Positions 30,846 through 30,927 of a stretch of 30,927 bases of DNA are shown one piece after another; the stretch's first letter is position 1; each line of letters starts with the position of its first letter. The translations under genes and the position numbers were made by a program. This stretch comes from Fragilaria crotonensis (taxonomy: Eukaryota > Bacillariophyta > Fragilariophyceae > Fragilariales > Fragilariaceae): assembly GCA_022925895.1 (NCBI GenBank), contig JAKSYS010000715.1, positions 1-30,927 on the forward strand, written 5' to 3'. The notes beneath the pieces were generated by a model. That model was not told the DNA's origin, did not search any database, and saw nothing but the letters and a program-made list of their open reading frames with translations.

Positions 30846-30927
30846 CCGAATGTACGTGTTGCTACGATATGCAGGTCGAGGATGAAACCAGCCATACCTG
30901 ATCCTTGTACTGTACCAGATGCCATCA
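30846..30927. other. right edge of window, no gene seen
   Basis: The last 82 bp hold no recognisable feature beyond short GTAC-rich words like those seen in other intergenic parts of the window. Confidence 0.4.

Noticed and set aside
1..30927. tRNA, rRNA and CRISPR signals
   Set aside because: No B-box with matching acceptor stem, no rRNA core sequence and no regularly spaced repeats with unique spacers were found by eye on either strand.

Overview
The window looks like nuclear DNA of a photosynthetic stramenopile, most likely a diatom. The inference rests on short GT-AG introns (about 54-70 bp, one of 191 bp), a bacterial-type isoleucyl-tRNA synthetase that begins with a secretory-type leader (as expected for a complex plastid), stramenopile-like secreted and membrane proteins, and DNA transposons with large accessory genes. 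The species cannot be named from this sequence.

Layout. Positions 1-1136 hold no gene I can support. Positions 1147-12790 appear to be one 11.6-kb DNA transposon. It has 28-bp inverted termini (1155-1182 and 12759-12786, 27 of 28 matching) just inside an exact 10-bp direct repeat (1137-1146 and 12791-12800). Inside it are: a minus-strand spliced but decayed gene of unknown function (3003-1559); a plus-strand run of coding sequence (4547-9232) encoding an acetyltransferase (GNAT) domain, an Ulp1/C48-type cysteine protease domain and a second papain-like cysteine protease domain; and a minus-strand, multiply frameshifted Plavaka/CACTA-like transposase (12270-9366) that converges on it with a 133-bp gap. 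Positions 12801-13849 are non-coding.

Positions 13850-23168 are host genes: two head-to-head sulfotransferase-like genes (15578-13850 minus, with a Gly/Phe/Pro/Gln-rich repeat region; 16422-18195 plus, a type II membrane protein); an unrecognised secreted/ER membrane protein (19435-18467 minus); a relict ankyrin-repeat locus (about 20020-19735 minus); and a FetB/ALS3-like permease fused to its ABC ATPase (21367-23051 or to 23168, plus). The IleRS gene (27184-23787 minus, two introns) follows. The right end (27441-30843) is a second DNA transposon with a DDE transposase that is related to a fungal family, flanked by TA dinucleotides and weak inverted ends.

Single-base frame breaks occur in the transposon genes and also in two apparently essential host genes (FetB-FetA fusion and IleRS). 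Residual indel errors of a long-read assembly are therefore a real alternative to pseudogene decay, and the frame of every broken gene should be checked against reads before it is called dead.
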